Shown piece after piece: positions 54,316-62,907 of a stretch of 64,000 bases of DNA (within the stretch, counting starts at the first letter, position 1; each line of letters opens with the position of its first letter). The DNA is taken from NCBI GenBank assembly GCA_963807735.1, contig CAWEDI010000004.1, positions 1 to 64,000 of the forward strand, given 5' to 3'. The DNA is from Roseiarcus sp963807735 (GTDB lineage Bacteria > Pseudomonadota > Alphaproteobacteria > Rhizobiales > Beijerinckiaceae). The notes under the pieces were generated by a model that saw only the letters and a list, made by a program, of their open reading frames with translations, did not search any database and was not told where the DNA came from. A program made the translations under genes and the position numbers.

Positions 54316-54837
54316 ATGATACTAAGTAACGACGACGCCGGCAAATTTCCAAAATTCAGGAAGTATCTTACAACTGATTTTGCGCAACTCGCGGCAAACA
54401 CTAAAATCGTCGACGGATTGGCGAAATGGGGCGGGTTTGGAGACGTGGGAGACGTCAAACGCCTTATTTTATTTGGATCGCGCCCGACGGTCGAAATAAA
54501 TAGCGAATCGGGTGGATTTGGTCCGTTCAATCAATTTCCTATGTCTATTAGCGTTATATCCAATATCGTGAAAGCGTTTGAAGTTAAGGAAAATATGGAG
54601 GGAAATAACAAGTTTTTGAGTGAGTTCGTGTATTTGCCCACAGGTCGTGGTCGGGTTTTTCAAGTTGGTCTGAAACTTCTTGAACTTCTCCTCCAGGGAA
54701 GTCTCTTGGTGTCAAAAGACACGACTGTCGTGCCTGACGACAACGTCAAAGCTCTCAAGGTTATTAAAGATAGGGTCGCATCTTTTGAGAACGACGTTTA
54801 CGGCGGCGTTAACAAAAGCGACGCCGTTTTTTTCTAA
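54316..54837 (+). CDS. Low-GC orphan protein
   Basis: 173 residues from ATG 54316, with GAGAGGAG seven bases upstream. Clearly more AT-rich than its neighbours, and Lys/Asn/Ser-rich with no signal peptide or obvious membrane segment (DDAGKFPKFRKYLTTDFAQLAANTKIVDGLAKWG, FVYLPTGRGRVFQVGLKLLELLLQGS). Its 3' end contains an intrinsic terminator. Composition suggests recent acquisition. No family recognised. Confidence 0.75.
   Translation: MILSNDDAGKFPKFRKYLTTDFAQLAANTKIVDGLAKWGGFGDVGDVKRLILFGSRPTVEINSESGGFGPFNQFPMSISVISNIVKAFEVKENMEGNNKFLSEFVYLPTGRGRVFQVGLKLLELLLQGSLLVSKDTTVVPDDNVKALKVIKDRVASFENDVYGGVNKSDAVFF
54804..54833 (+). terminator. Intrinsic terminator inside the end of the low-GC gene
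   Basis: CGGCGT (54804-54809) pairs with ACGCCG (54821-54826) across an 11-base loop and is followed at once by seven T. The T-run lies just before the stop codon (TAA at 54835), so the terminator is also coding. It would end the low-GC transcript. Confidence 0.75.
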
Positions 54838-54910
54838 AGCGTGCTCGGATTACTCAGTGGCAACGCTATCGCGCCTCGGCCCGGCGGTGGGTCGAGGCCG
54901 GGCGGCCGCC

Positions 54911-55831
54911 CTACCCCGCCAGCACGCCCCTCGGCAGCCGCGCGAGCAGCTCCCGACCCGCCGCCGCGCCGATCTCGGCGGCGTCGCCCGGTGCGCCTGC
55001 GCGCTCGATCTCGAACGCTTCCGAACCGTCGGCGCGATACACCGCGCCGCGAAAACGCAGCGCTGCGCCCTCGCGCCGGGCATGGCCGGCGATCGGCGTG
55101 CGGCAGGAGCCGTCGAGCACGGCCAGGAACGCGCGCTCACAGGCGAGCGCCTCGCCGGTCGGCGCATCGAGGATCAGCGCCAGCGCTTCGTGCGCGGCGT
55201 GATCGCCGGCGCGCGCGGTGAGGCCGATCGCCGCCTGACCCGCCGCCGGCAGGAACGTCTGGACATCGAGCAACGCCGTCGCCCGCGCCGCGAGTCCGAG
55301 ACGCTTCAGCCCGGCGTAGGCCAGCAGCGTCGCGTCGATCTCGCCGCGCTCGGCCTTCCCCAGGCGCGTCTCGACGTTGCCGCGGAGCAGGCTGACCGCC
55401 ACATCGGGCCGCAGCCGCTTGACCTGCGCCTGCCGGCGCAGCGAGGCCGTGCCAAGGGTCGCGTCCCGCGGCAATCCGGCGATCGACGTCGCCTTGGCCG
55501 AGATCAGCGCGTCGCGCACGTCCTCGCGCGGCAGATAGCCGGCGATGACGATCCCGTCCGGCAGAGCCGTCGGCAGGTCCTTGGCGGAATGGGCGGCGAC
55601 GTCGATCTCGCCGCGCAGCATAGCGGCGTCGATTTCCTTGGTGAACAGCCCCTTGCCGCCCGCCTCCGATAACGCCCGATCCTGGATCAGGTCGCCGCTC
55701 GTCTTGATGACGACGATCTCGAACTCGGCAGGCGCCAAGCCGTGCGCGCGGGCAAGGCGGTCGCGCGTCTCATGCGCTTGGGCGAGCGCCAGCGGCGAGC
55801 CGCGGGTGCCGAGGCGAAGCCGGGGCGCCAC
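54911..55831 (-). CDS. hemC: Hydroxymethylbilane synthase (porphobilinogen deaminase)
   Basis: 306 residues from a GTG one base after the idi stop. RLGTRGSPLALAQAHE, GDLIQDRALSEAGGKGLFTKEIDAAML, DVAAHSAKDLPT, ATLGTASLRRQAQ and the dipyrromethane-cofactor Cys in VLDGSCRTPIAGHA are all present. It links four porphobilinogens into hydroxymethylbilane for haem. Paired here with idi rather than with other hem genes. Confidence 0.97.
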   Translation of the reverse strand: MAPRLRLGTRGSPLALAQAHETRDRLARAHGLAPAEFEIVVIKTSGDLIQDRALSEAGGKGLFTKEIDAAMLRGEIDVAAHSAKDLPTALPDGIVIAGYLPREDVRDALISAKATSIAGLPRDATLGTASLRRQAQVKRLRPDVAVSLLRGNVETRLGKAERGEIDATLLAYAGLKRLGLAARATALLDVQTFLPAAGQAAIGLTARAGDHAAHEALALILDAPTGEALACERAFLAVLDGSCRTPIAGHARREGAALRFRGAVYRADGSEAFEIERAGAPGDAAEIGAAAGRELLARLPRGVLAG

Positions 55832-55832
55832 T

Positions 55833-56369
55833 TCAGGCGGCCAGACCGGAGAACATCTCGTCGGCGTAGCGGCGCATGTAGTGCCGGAACCAGTAGGTGT
55901 AGGCCTCCGGATGCGCCGCGATGCGGGCGCGCAGATCGGCGCGCGACACCCATTCGAAGCCGCCGACCTCCGCGGGGTCCGGCGTCACCGCGCCATCGTA
56001 GGCGCCGACGAACAGATGCACCACCTCGTCCTCGACCAGCCCGTTGCCGACCTCGGCGCGATAGTGCGTGCGCAGCACCCATTTCAGATCGCAGTCGATC
56101 CCAAGCTCTTCGCGCAAGCGCCGACGCGCGGCGACTTCGACGGTTTCGCCGGCGCGCGGATGCGTGCAGCAGGCGTTGGTCCACAAGCCGCCGGAATGGT
56201 ATTTGCCGAGCGCCCGCCGTTGCAGCAGCATCCGCCCGGCGCGATCGAGCACGCAGACGGAGATCGCGCGATGCATGAGCCCCTTGGCGTGCGCCTCAAT
56301 CTTGCCCGCGAGGCCAACTTCGCGATCGTCGGCGTCGACCAGAATGATGTGTTCTTCGCTGTCGTTCAT
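55833..56369 (-). CDS. idi: Isopentenyl-diphosphate isomerase, type I
   Basis: 178 residues of the Nudix-like type I enzyme: GLMHRAISVCVLDRAGRMLLQRRALGKYHSGGLWTNACCTHPRAGE with catalytic Cys in NACCTHP, ARRRLREELGI, and the Glu site in HYRAEVGNGLVEDEVVHLFVG. It converts IPP to DMAPP, feeding carotenoids, quinones and hopanoids; a squalene-hopene cyclase gene lies 6.5 kb away. Upstream of hemC, probably co-transcribed. Confidence 0.95.
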   Translation of the reverse strand: MNDSEEHIILVDADDREVGLAGKIEAHAKGLMHRAISVCVLDRAGRMLLQRRALGKYHSGGLWTNACCTHPRAGETVEVAARRRLREELGIDCDLKWVLRTHYRAEVGNGLVEDEVVHLFVGAYDGAVTPDPAEVGGFEWVSRADLRARIAAHPEAYTYWFRHYMRRYADEMFSGLAA

Positions 56370-56454
56370 GCGCCCTGCTTTTTTATATCTTTGGCAGGGC
56401 TATAGCGCAGTTCGCGCGGCGCCGAAACCGTCGCGCGCAGGGTTATCGTTCAAG

Positions 56455-56991
56455 TCAAGGCGCGCGCGCCTCGTCATCGAGTATTCCGGCCAGCATTTCG
56501 TAGACCGAAGCCGCGTTGGGCGAGGCTGCGACGGCGGCGCTGCGGGGGTTGCCAGCGAGATCGCCGGGGGGAGGCGGAGCGGCCCACTCGCCGATGGGAC
56601 GGCCGGCGCTGCGTTCGACCAGAACCTCCATCTCCAGCGCGTCGGCGGCGGCGCGCGCCTGCGTCAGGTCGCCGGCGCGCACAGCGACCAAGAGTGCGCT
56701 GAGATTGCCGAAGAAGTCGAATAGCGACTGATCGGTCTCGTCCGCAGGCGCAGGCGGCTCGGCGCTGACCAACCCTTCGGGCGAGAGATTGAGCGCGGCG
56801 AGATTCGCTTTGAAGCGGCCGGCGTAAAACGCCGCATCGCCCGGGGCGTCTTCAAACTCCCTCGGCGTCCCGGCAGCGCTTGTGTCCGCGGATTTGCGGT
56901 TTGGACGATCCGCCGGCGCGCGACGATTGGGGGCGGGATGATGCAATCCAAGCGCAAGCTCCGTCGCAACGCTCAATCCCGACAAAGGCAT
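56455..56991 (-). CDS. Hypothetical protein
   Basis: 178 residues from the ATG at 56991; the reading frame stays open further upstream, but only opposite hrpB. The first 60 residues are Pro/Arg-rich, the remainder helical and acidic (AFYAGRFKANLAALNLSPEGLVSAEPPAPADETDQSLFDFFGNLSALLVAVRAGDLTQARAAADALEMEVLVERSAGRPIGEW). Codon usage looks real from about residue 50 on. Divergent from hrpB. No family recognised. Confidence 0.6.
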   Translation of the reverse strand: MPLSGLSVATELALGLHHPAPNRRAPADRPNRKSADTSAAGTPREFEDAPGDAAFYAGRFKANLAALNLSPEGLVSAEPPAPADETDQSLFDFFGNLSALLVAVRAGDLTQARAAADALEMEVLVERSAGRPIGEWAAPPPPGDLAGNPRSAAVAASPNAASVYEMLAGILDDEARAP

Positions 56992-57118
56992 ATGCGAAGC
57001 TCCCGCCGCCGCTCCCTCCACAGACGCAAACGCACCGTTTCGACATGGCGCCTTTGGCTTGCGTGGAGCTTTCGCGGCGCGCTTGCGTTCGCCGGGCGCG
57101 CTCGCTACGGCGGCCCGA

Positions 57119-59591
57119 ATGCGCGCTTTCGCCGACGCCTTACCCATCGACGACGCTCTCGGGCCGCTGACCGAGGCCCTGACGACGGGGACGCGCGCGG
57201 TGCTGGTGGCGCCGCCCGGCGCCGGCAAGACCACGCGCGTCCCGCTGGCGCTGCTTGACGCCGAGTTCGCGAAAGCCGGTAAAATCCTGGTGCTGGAGCC
57301 GCGCCGGCTCGCCGCCCGCGCCGCCGCCGAGAGGATGGCGGCGACCCTGCACGAGCGCGTCGGCGATACGGTCGGCTTGCGCGTGCGCCTGCAAAGCCTG
57401 GTCTCGGCGCGGACGCGCATCGAAGTCGTCACCGAGGGCGTGTTCGCGCGGATGATCGTCGACGACCCGGAATTGACCGGCGTCGCCGCCGTGCTGTTCG
57501 ACGAATTCCACGAGCGCTCGCTCGACGCCGACCTCGGGCTTGCGCTCGCGCTCGACGCGCAGGGGGCGTTGCGCGAGGATCTGCGGCTGCTGGTGATGTC
57601 GGCGACGCTCGACGGCGCCCGAGTCGCGCGGCTGATGCAGGGCGCCGCGGAGATCGAGAGCCATGGCCGCGCTTTTCCCGTGGAAACCCGCTATCTCGGC
57701 CGCGCCCCGGGGGCGCGCATCGAAGACGAGATCGTCAGGGCGACGCTCGCCGCGCTCGGCGAGGAACGCGGCTCGATCCTCGTGTTCCTGCCCGGCCAGC
57801 GCGAGATTTTGCGGGTGGCTGAGGCGCTGCGCGATCGCGTCCGCGCCGATGTCGAAATCGTGCCCCTCTACGGCGCGCTCGACGCGCGCGCGCAGGATCG
57901 CGCCGTCGCCCCTACCCTCCCGGGGCGCCGCAAGATCGTGCTCGCCACCTCGATCGCCGAGACTTCGCTGACCATCGAGGGCGTGCGCGTCGTCATCGAT
58001 TCCGGGCTTTTGCGCGCGCCCCGCTTCGAGCCGGACCTTGGCCTGACGCGGCTCGAAACCGTGCGCGTGTCGCGCGCCAACGCCGACCAGCGTCGTGGCC
58101 GCGCCGGCCGGGTCGAGCCGGGCGTCTGTTACCGGCTGTGGGAGGAGGCCGCCAACGGCGGCCTCGCGCCGTTCGCGCAGCCGGAAATCCTCGCCGCCGA
58201 CCTCTCCGGCTTCGCCCTCGACCTCGCCCTGTGGGGCGTCGACGACCCGGCGCGGTTGCCGTTCCTGGATCCGCCGCCGCGCGCGGCGTTCGCCGAGGCG
58301 CGCGACTTGCTCATCAGGCTCGGTGCGCTTGACGCGGAGGGGCGCGTCACCGACGAGGGCCGCGCGATGGCGAGGCTCGCGCTGGCGCCGCGGCTGGCGC
58401 GCATGCTGGTCGACGCCGCGCGTGACGGCGAGGCGGCGCAGGCGGCGGAAATCGCCACGCTGTTGAGCGAGCGCGGCCTGGGGGGTTCGGGCGTCGATCT
58501 CGGCGAGCGGCTGGCGGCGTTCCGCCGCGACCGCTCCGGCCGCGCCGAGGACGCGCGGCGGCTGGCGAAAGGACTGGCGCGGCGAGCGGCGGAGGTTTGT
58601 GGGCCTCCCGGCCCGCAAGCGGGGAGCGAGAGCACGCCCGGCCTGCTGCTCGGTCGCGCTTTTCCGGAACGCGTCGCCCGCGTACGCGGGCAGCGCGGCG
58701 AGTTCCTGATGGCCAACGGCCGCGCCGCCGCGGTCGAGCCCCACGATCCGCTGGCGGGCGAAACCTATCTCGCCGTCGGCGAGGTCGCCGGCCGCGCCGG
58801 CGCGGCGCGCATCCTGCTCGCCGCGGCGCTTTCGGCCTCCGAGGTCGAAACGCTTGGCGGCGACGCCATCGAAACGGTCGAGGAAGCTGACGTTCGATCG
58901 CGCCGCCGCCGCATTGCGCCGCCGGCGGCGCCGACGGCTCGGCGCGCTGACGCTCGCGGAACAGGGCCTGCCTGCCCCGACCGACGAAAACGCCGCGCTC
59001 GCGCTGGCGCGGGGCGTGCTCGCGCTTGGCGTCGATCGCCTGCCCTGGACGAAGCCACTGCGACAATGGCGCGACCGGGTGATGTTCCTGCGCCGCGCCG
59101 AACCGAACTCCTGGCCCGATCTCTCCGACGCGGCGCTTGCCGCCGCGCCGGATTGGCTCGCGCCCTATCTCCTCAGCAAATCAGCGCTCGCCGACATCGG
59201 CGCCGACGACCTCGCCGACGCGCTGCAGGCGTCGCTCGACTTTGCGCAGCGCCAGCGGCTCGACCGCGAGGCGCCGACGCATTTTCATGCGCCGACCGGC
59301 ACCGCCGCGCCGATCGACTATGCGGCCGAGGGCGGCCCGGCGATTTCGATCCGCGTGCAGGAGTTGTTTGGCCTCAAACAACAGCCGACGTTGGCCGGCG
59401 TCCCCCTCACGCTGAACCTGCTTTCGCCCGCGCATCGTCCGATCCAGATCACCCGCGACCTGCCAGGCTTCTGGACGGGCTCGTGGGCCTCCGTACGCGC
59501 CGACCTGCGCGGCCGCTATCCCCGGCACAGTTGGCCGGAGAACCCGGCCGAGGCCGCGCCGACGGCGCGAGCGAAACCGCGCGGGACGTGA
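57119..59591 (+). pseudogene. hrpB: ATP-dependent helicase HrpB with one frameshift
   Basis: From ATG 57119 the helicase core is intact: VLVAPPGAGKTTRVPLALLD (Walker A), LLFDEFHERSLDADLGL-like DExH box (VLFDEFHERS), VMSATLDG, VFLPGQREI, and ATSIAETSLTIEGVRVVIDSG, RRGRAGR. At about 58886 (GAGGAAGCTGACG) the frame shifts by one extra base (or two lost) and the HrpB C-terminal domain continues (VDRLPWTKPLRQWRDRVMFLRR, LLSPAHRPIQITRDLPGFW, RADLRGRYPRHSWPENP) to 59591. About 823 residues when repaired, a normal length. Probably a single sequence error or a fresh mutation. Confidence 0.88.
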
Positions 59592-59687
59592 TCATCGCGA
59601 TCGCCGCGGAACTAAATACGGGTCGGTCGAGTTCTTCCGGACAAGTTCGCATCCTATCAACTTCCAAATACCCGGAGGCTTCACGAC

Positions 59688-59864
59688 ATGCCTGGAAATC
59701 TTATCTACTACGCCATCGTCCTGATTGTCGTCGCGCTGTTGGCGGCGTTCTTCGGCTTTGGCGGCGTCGCTTCCACCGCCATGGGCGGCGCGCATCTGCT
59801 CATTTGGTTGGCTGTCATCATCGTGATCGTCGGCGTGGTGTTTGCTCTCATGCGCCGAGCTTAG
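59688..59864 (+). CDS. DUF1328 small membrane protein (YtjA-like)
   Basis: 58 residues from the ATG at 59688, with GGAGG nine bases upstream. MPGNLIYYAIVLIVVALLA then FFGFGGVASTAMGGAHLLIWLAVIIVIVGVVFALMRR: two membrane helices around a GFGGVA turn, the DUF1328/UPF0391 pattern. Such proteins are widespread stress- or envelope-associated peptides of unknown function. Confidence 0.9.
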   Translation: MPGNLIYYAIVLIVVALLAAFFGFGGVASTAMGGAHLLIWLAVIIVIVGVVFALMRRA

Positions 59865-59875
59865 CGAGATGTGTT

Positions 59876-59906
59876 TGAGGAGCGAAGCAAATCGCTTCGC
59901 TCCTCA
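59876..59906. terminator. Hairpin after the DUF1328 gene
   Basis: TGAGGAGCGAAGC and GCTTCGCTCCTCA form a perfect 13-bp stem around AAATC, twelve bases after the DUF1328 stop. No T-run follows. It may terminate transcription or be part of the adjacent dispersed repeat. Confidence 0.5.
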
Positions 59907-59924
59907 CAACCAATCCGACCGTCC

Positions 59925-60031
59925 GTCATGGCGCGCGAAGCGAAGCCATCAAGCCCTACGAGATCGTTCGCCGGCTGGATAGGGCGCGTAAGCGGCGCGA
60001 TGGATTGCTTCGCTTCGCTCGCAATGACGAC
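59925..60031. repeat. Second copy of the dispersed palindromic repeat
   Basis: Arms GTCATGGCGCGCGAAGCGAA (from 59925) and GATGGATTGCTTCGCTTCGC...AATGACGAC (to about 60031) enclose a spacer with GGATAGGGCG. It matches the repeat at 38131-38235 in arms and spacer and lies between convergent genes, as intergenic palindromes of this sort usually do. Confidence 0.72.
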
Positions 60032-60039
60032 AGGGCCGC

Positions 60040-61722
60040 TCAAGCAGTATCCGCGCGCTTCAACCCGAGCCGCTCTTCCACCGCCTGTCGCATCAGAAAC
60101 TTCTGCGCCTTGCCCGTCACCGTCATCGGGAATTCGCTGACGAACTCTACGTAACGAGGAATCTTGTTGTGCGCGATCTGGCCTTCGCAGAACGCCCGCA
60201 CTTCTTCTTGTGTCAGCGTCTCGCCCGCTCGCACCCGCACCCAGGCGCAAAGCTCCTCGCCGTAGCGGGCGTCGGCGACGCCGAACACCTGCACCTCCTG
60301 AATATTGGGATGTCGGAACAGATATTCCTCGATCTCGCGCGGATAGAGGTTCTCGCCGCCGCGAATGACCATGTCTTTGATGCGGCCAACGATGTTGCCA
60401 TAACCGTCGGCGTCGATCGTCGCGAGATCGCCGGTGTGCATCCAATTCGCCACGTCCTTGCATTCGCGGGTCTTTTCCGGCTCGTCCCAGTAGCCCGACA
60501 TCACGGAATAACCGCGGGTGCAAAGTTCCCCGGAGACGCCGCGCGGGACGATGCGGCCTTGCTGATTGACGATCTTCACCTCGACATGCGGATGCACGCG
60601 CCCAATCGTCGTGACGCGCCGCTCCATCGTATCCTCGATCGAGCTCTGGAAGCTGACCGGGCTCGTCTCGGTCATGCCGTAGGCGATCGTTACGTCGCGC
60701 ATGTGCATGCGCTCGACCACCTTGCGCATCACCGCAATCGGACACGGCGCGCCGGCCATGATGCCGGTGCGCAAAGAAGAAAGATCGAAGCGCTCGAATT
60801 CGGGATGATCGAGTTCCGCGATGAACATCGTCGGCACGCCATAAAGCGCGGTGCAGCGCGCGGACTCCACGGTCTTCAGGGTCGCGAGCGGATCGAAACC
60901 CTCCCCCGGATAGACCATCGCGGCGCCGAGCGTCACCGCCGCGAGATTGCCCATCACCATACCGAAGCAGTGATAGAGCGGCACGGGAATGCAGATGCGA
61001 TCCTCCGGCGTCAGACGCATCGCGCGGCCGGTGAAATAACCGTTGTTGAGAATGTTGTGATGGCTCAGCGTGACGCCCTTCGGCGAGCCCGTCGTGCCCG
61101 ACGTGAACTGGATGTTGGCGGGATCATCGAATTGCAACTCGCCGCTCAGCGCGTCGAGAGTCGCTAACGCCCCCGAGTCGCCCTTCGCGACGTCCTCGAA
61201 GGCGAGCGCGCCGGGCGCTGTCTCGCCAATCTGGATCACCATACGTAGATCAGGCAACCGCTGCGATTGCAACGCGCCACGACGACTGCGCGCGAGTTCG
61301 GGCGCAAGCTTGTTGATCATGCCAATGAAGTCGCTGGTCTTGAACTGCGTCGCGGTGACGAGCGCCGCGCAGCCGACTTTCGTCAGCGCGTATTCAAGCT
61401 CGTGCAGGCGATAAGCGGGATTGATGGTGACGAACACCAGCCCCGCCTCGGCCGCCGCGAACTGCGTCAGCGCCCATTCCGGCCGATTGAGCGACCAGCA
61501 GCCGATGCGTTCGCCGCGCTTCAGGCCGAGCGACAACAGGCCAGCGGCGAGGTTTCGCGCCCGCGCGCGAAACTCGGCCCACGTCCATTCGACGCCGTGG
61601 CTCGGCGAGATCAGCGCGGGCCGATCGCGCCAAAGCTCCGCGGCGCGCGCGAGCGCCTGACCGACGGTCATTCCCAGCAGCGGCTCGTCGCTGGCCCCAC
61701 TAACGTAGCTCAGCGCCGTCAT
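60040..61722 (-). CDS. Acyl-CoA synthetase (FadD-like AMP ligase)
   Basis: 560 residues. FTSGTTGSPKGVTLSHHNILNN (A3), YGMTETSPVSFQSSIED (A5), WMHTGDLATIDADGYGNIVGRIKDMVIRGGENLYP (A7-A8) and MTVTGKAQKFLMRQ with the catalytic Lys (A10). Closest in feel to medium-chain fatty-acid or malonyl/acyl-CoA ligases annotated as AMP-binding proteins. Distinct from the ligase at 16023. Substrate unknown. Confidence 0.92.
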   Translation of the reverse strand: MTALSYVSGASDEPLLGMTVGQALARAAELWRDRPALISPSHGVEWTWAEFRARARNLAAGLLSLGLKRGERIGCWSLNRPEWALTQFAAAEAGLVFVTINPAYRLHELEYALTKVGCAALVTATQFKTSDFIGMINKLAPELARSRRGALQSQRLPDLRMVIQIGETAPGALAFEDVAKGDSGALATLDALSGELQFDDPANIQFTSGTTGSPKGVTLSHHNILNNGYFTGRAMRLTPEDRICIPVPLYHCFGMVMGNLAAVTLGAAMVYPGEGFDPLATLKTVESARCTALYGVPTMFIAELDHPEFERFDLSSLRTGIMAGAPCPIAVMRKVVERMHMRDVTIAYGMTETSPVSFQSSIEDTMERRVTTIGRVHPHVEVKIVNQQGRIVPRGVSGELCTRGYSVMSGYWDEPEKTRECKDVANWMHTGDLATIDADGYGNIVGRIKDMVIRGGENLYPREIEEYLFRHPNIQEVQVFGVADARYGEELCAWVRVRAGETLTQEEVRAFCEGQIAHNKIPRYVEFVSEFPMTVTGKAQKFLMRQAVEERLGLKRADTA

Positions 61723-61783
61723 GTCTCCTCCCGAGTTGATAGGGGGAGGCTCGGCGCGGACGCGGGCGCTGTCAAGGCCCGGC

Positions 61784-62812
61784 TCACACGTCCTTGGCGC
61801 TGTCGCCGCCGGTCACCTCGTAGTCCGCGCCCGTCACCATGTTGGCGGCGTCGGAGGCGAGGAACACCGCCACCGGCGAGATGTCGTCGGGTTGCAGCCA
61901 ACCGACGTTCATCGGCACGGTCGGCGCGCGAATGTCCCATGCCTCGCGCGCGCTCGGATGCTCCGGCGGTTGCCGCCCGGTCTCGCCGATGCTCTCGCTG
62001 AGCCGCTTGTCATAGCGGGTCAGCGCGGTGTCGACCAACCCGGGCAGGATGGCGTTGACGGTGATGTTGTGTTTGCCAAGCTCCATCGCCGCCGACTTCA
62101 TCAGCCCGAGGATGCCCCATTTCGACGCGGAATAGCTCGACGCGTCCTTGGTGCCGTGCTTGCCCTGCATCGAGGATAGCACAATAATGCGGCCCTTGTT
62201 CTGCGCCACCATTTTGGGCGCGAAGGCGCGGATCGTATTGGCGGTTCCGTTCAGGTTGTTGTCGATCACGTCGCGCCAGTCGGCGTCGTCCATCTCCAGC
62301 AGCGGCTTCCAGCGCTGGATCGCCGCGTTGGCGACGACGATGTCGATACGGCCGTAGTCGGCCACCACCTTGTCGGCAATGCTTCTCAACGCGGCGATGT
62401 CGCGGATGTCGGCGCGCACGGCTTCGCCCTTGCGGCCGAATTGCTTGATGAACTTGACGGTCTCGTCGAGCTCCGCCGGCGTCGCCGGCTCGGCGTTGGA
62501 CGCCGTCGAGACGAAGCCGGCAATGTCGAGCGCCACCACGTCGGCGCCGTTGGCGGCCAGCTCGACGGCGATCGCCCGGCCGATGCCGCGCGCCGCGCCC
62601 GTCACCAGCGCAACCTTGCCGCTGAGCGCGGTCCCGCGCCCGGGCGCCACGGGGCCGGCGCTCTTGTCCGGCGACGGCTCCGGCACCGGCGCGCCCTTGT
62701 ATTCGCCCGGCATAGTCTCGGTCTGCGCCTGTTGCGCGTTGGCGGCGCCGCTCGCCAAGCCCACGCCCGCCGCGGCGGCGCCCAGCAGGATATTGCGTCG
62801 TATCGTGTCCAT
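61784..62812 (-). CDS. Short-chain dehydrogenase with an export-type N-terminus
   Basis: 342 residues. The first 29 residues (MDTIRRNILLGAAAAGVGLASGAANAQ) look like a twin-arginine signal peptide with an AxA cleavage site; a Pro-rich linker follows. The SDR domain then shows VALVTGAARGIGRAIAVEL, IVVANAAI, and catalytic Ser, Tyr, Lys in LSSMQGKHGTKDASSYSASKWG. A loop of about 25 residues (YDKRLSESIGETGRQPPEHP) is as in carveol-type dehydrogenases. Tat export would carry it folded with its cofactor, unusual for this family. Divergent from shc. Confidence 0.88.
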   Translation of the reverse strand: MDTIRRNILLGAAAAGVGLASGAANAQQAQTETMPGEYKGAPVPEPSPDKSAGPVAPGRGTALSGKVALVTGAARGIGRAIAVELAANGADVVALDIAGFVSTASNAEPATPAELDETVKFIKQFGRKGEAVRADIRDIAALRSIADKVVADYGRIDIVVANAAIQRWKPLLEMDDADWRDVIDNNLNGTANTIRAFAPKMVAQNKGRIIVLSSMQGKHGTKDASSYSASKWGILGLMKSAAMELGKHNITVNAILPGLVDTALTRYDKRLSESIGETGRQPPEHPSAREAWDIRAPTVPMNVGWLQPDDISPVAVFLASDAANMVTGADYEVTGGDSAKDV

Positions 62813-62907
62813 TCCAGTCTCCGGTGTCCGGCGGGGAACGAATGGGGGAGCGGGGAAGTTCCGATCGGCTTTCCGGCCGGGCGCCGATCTGGCATAGGCT
62901 CGCGGCC

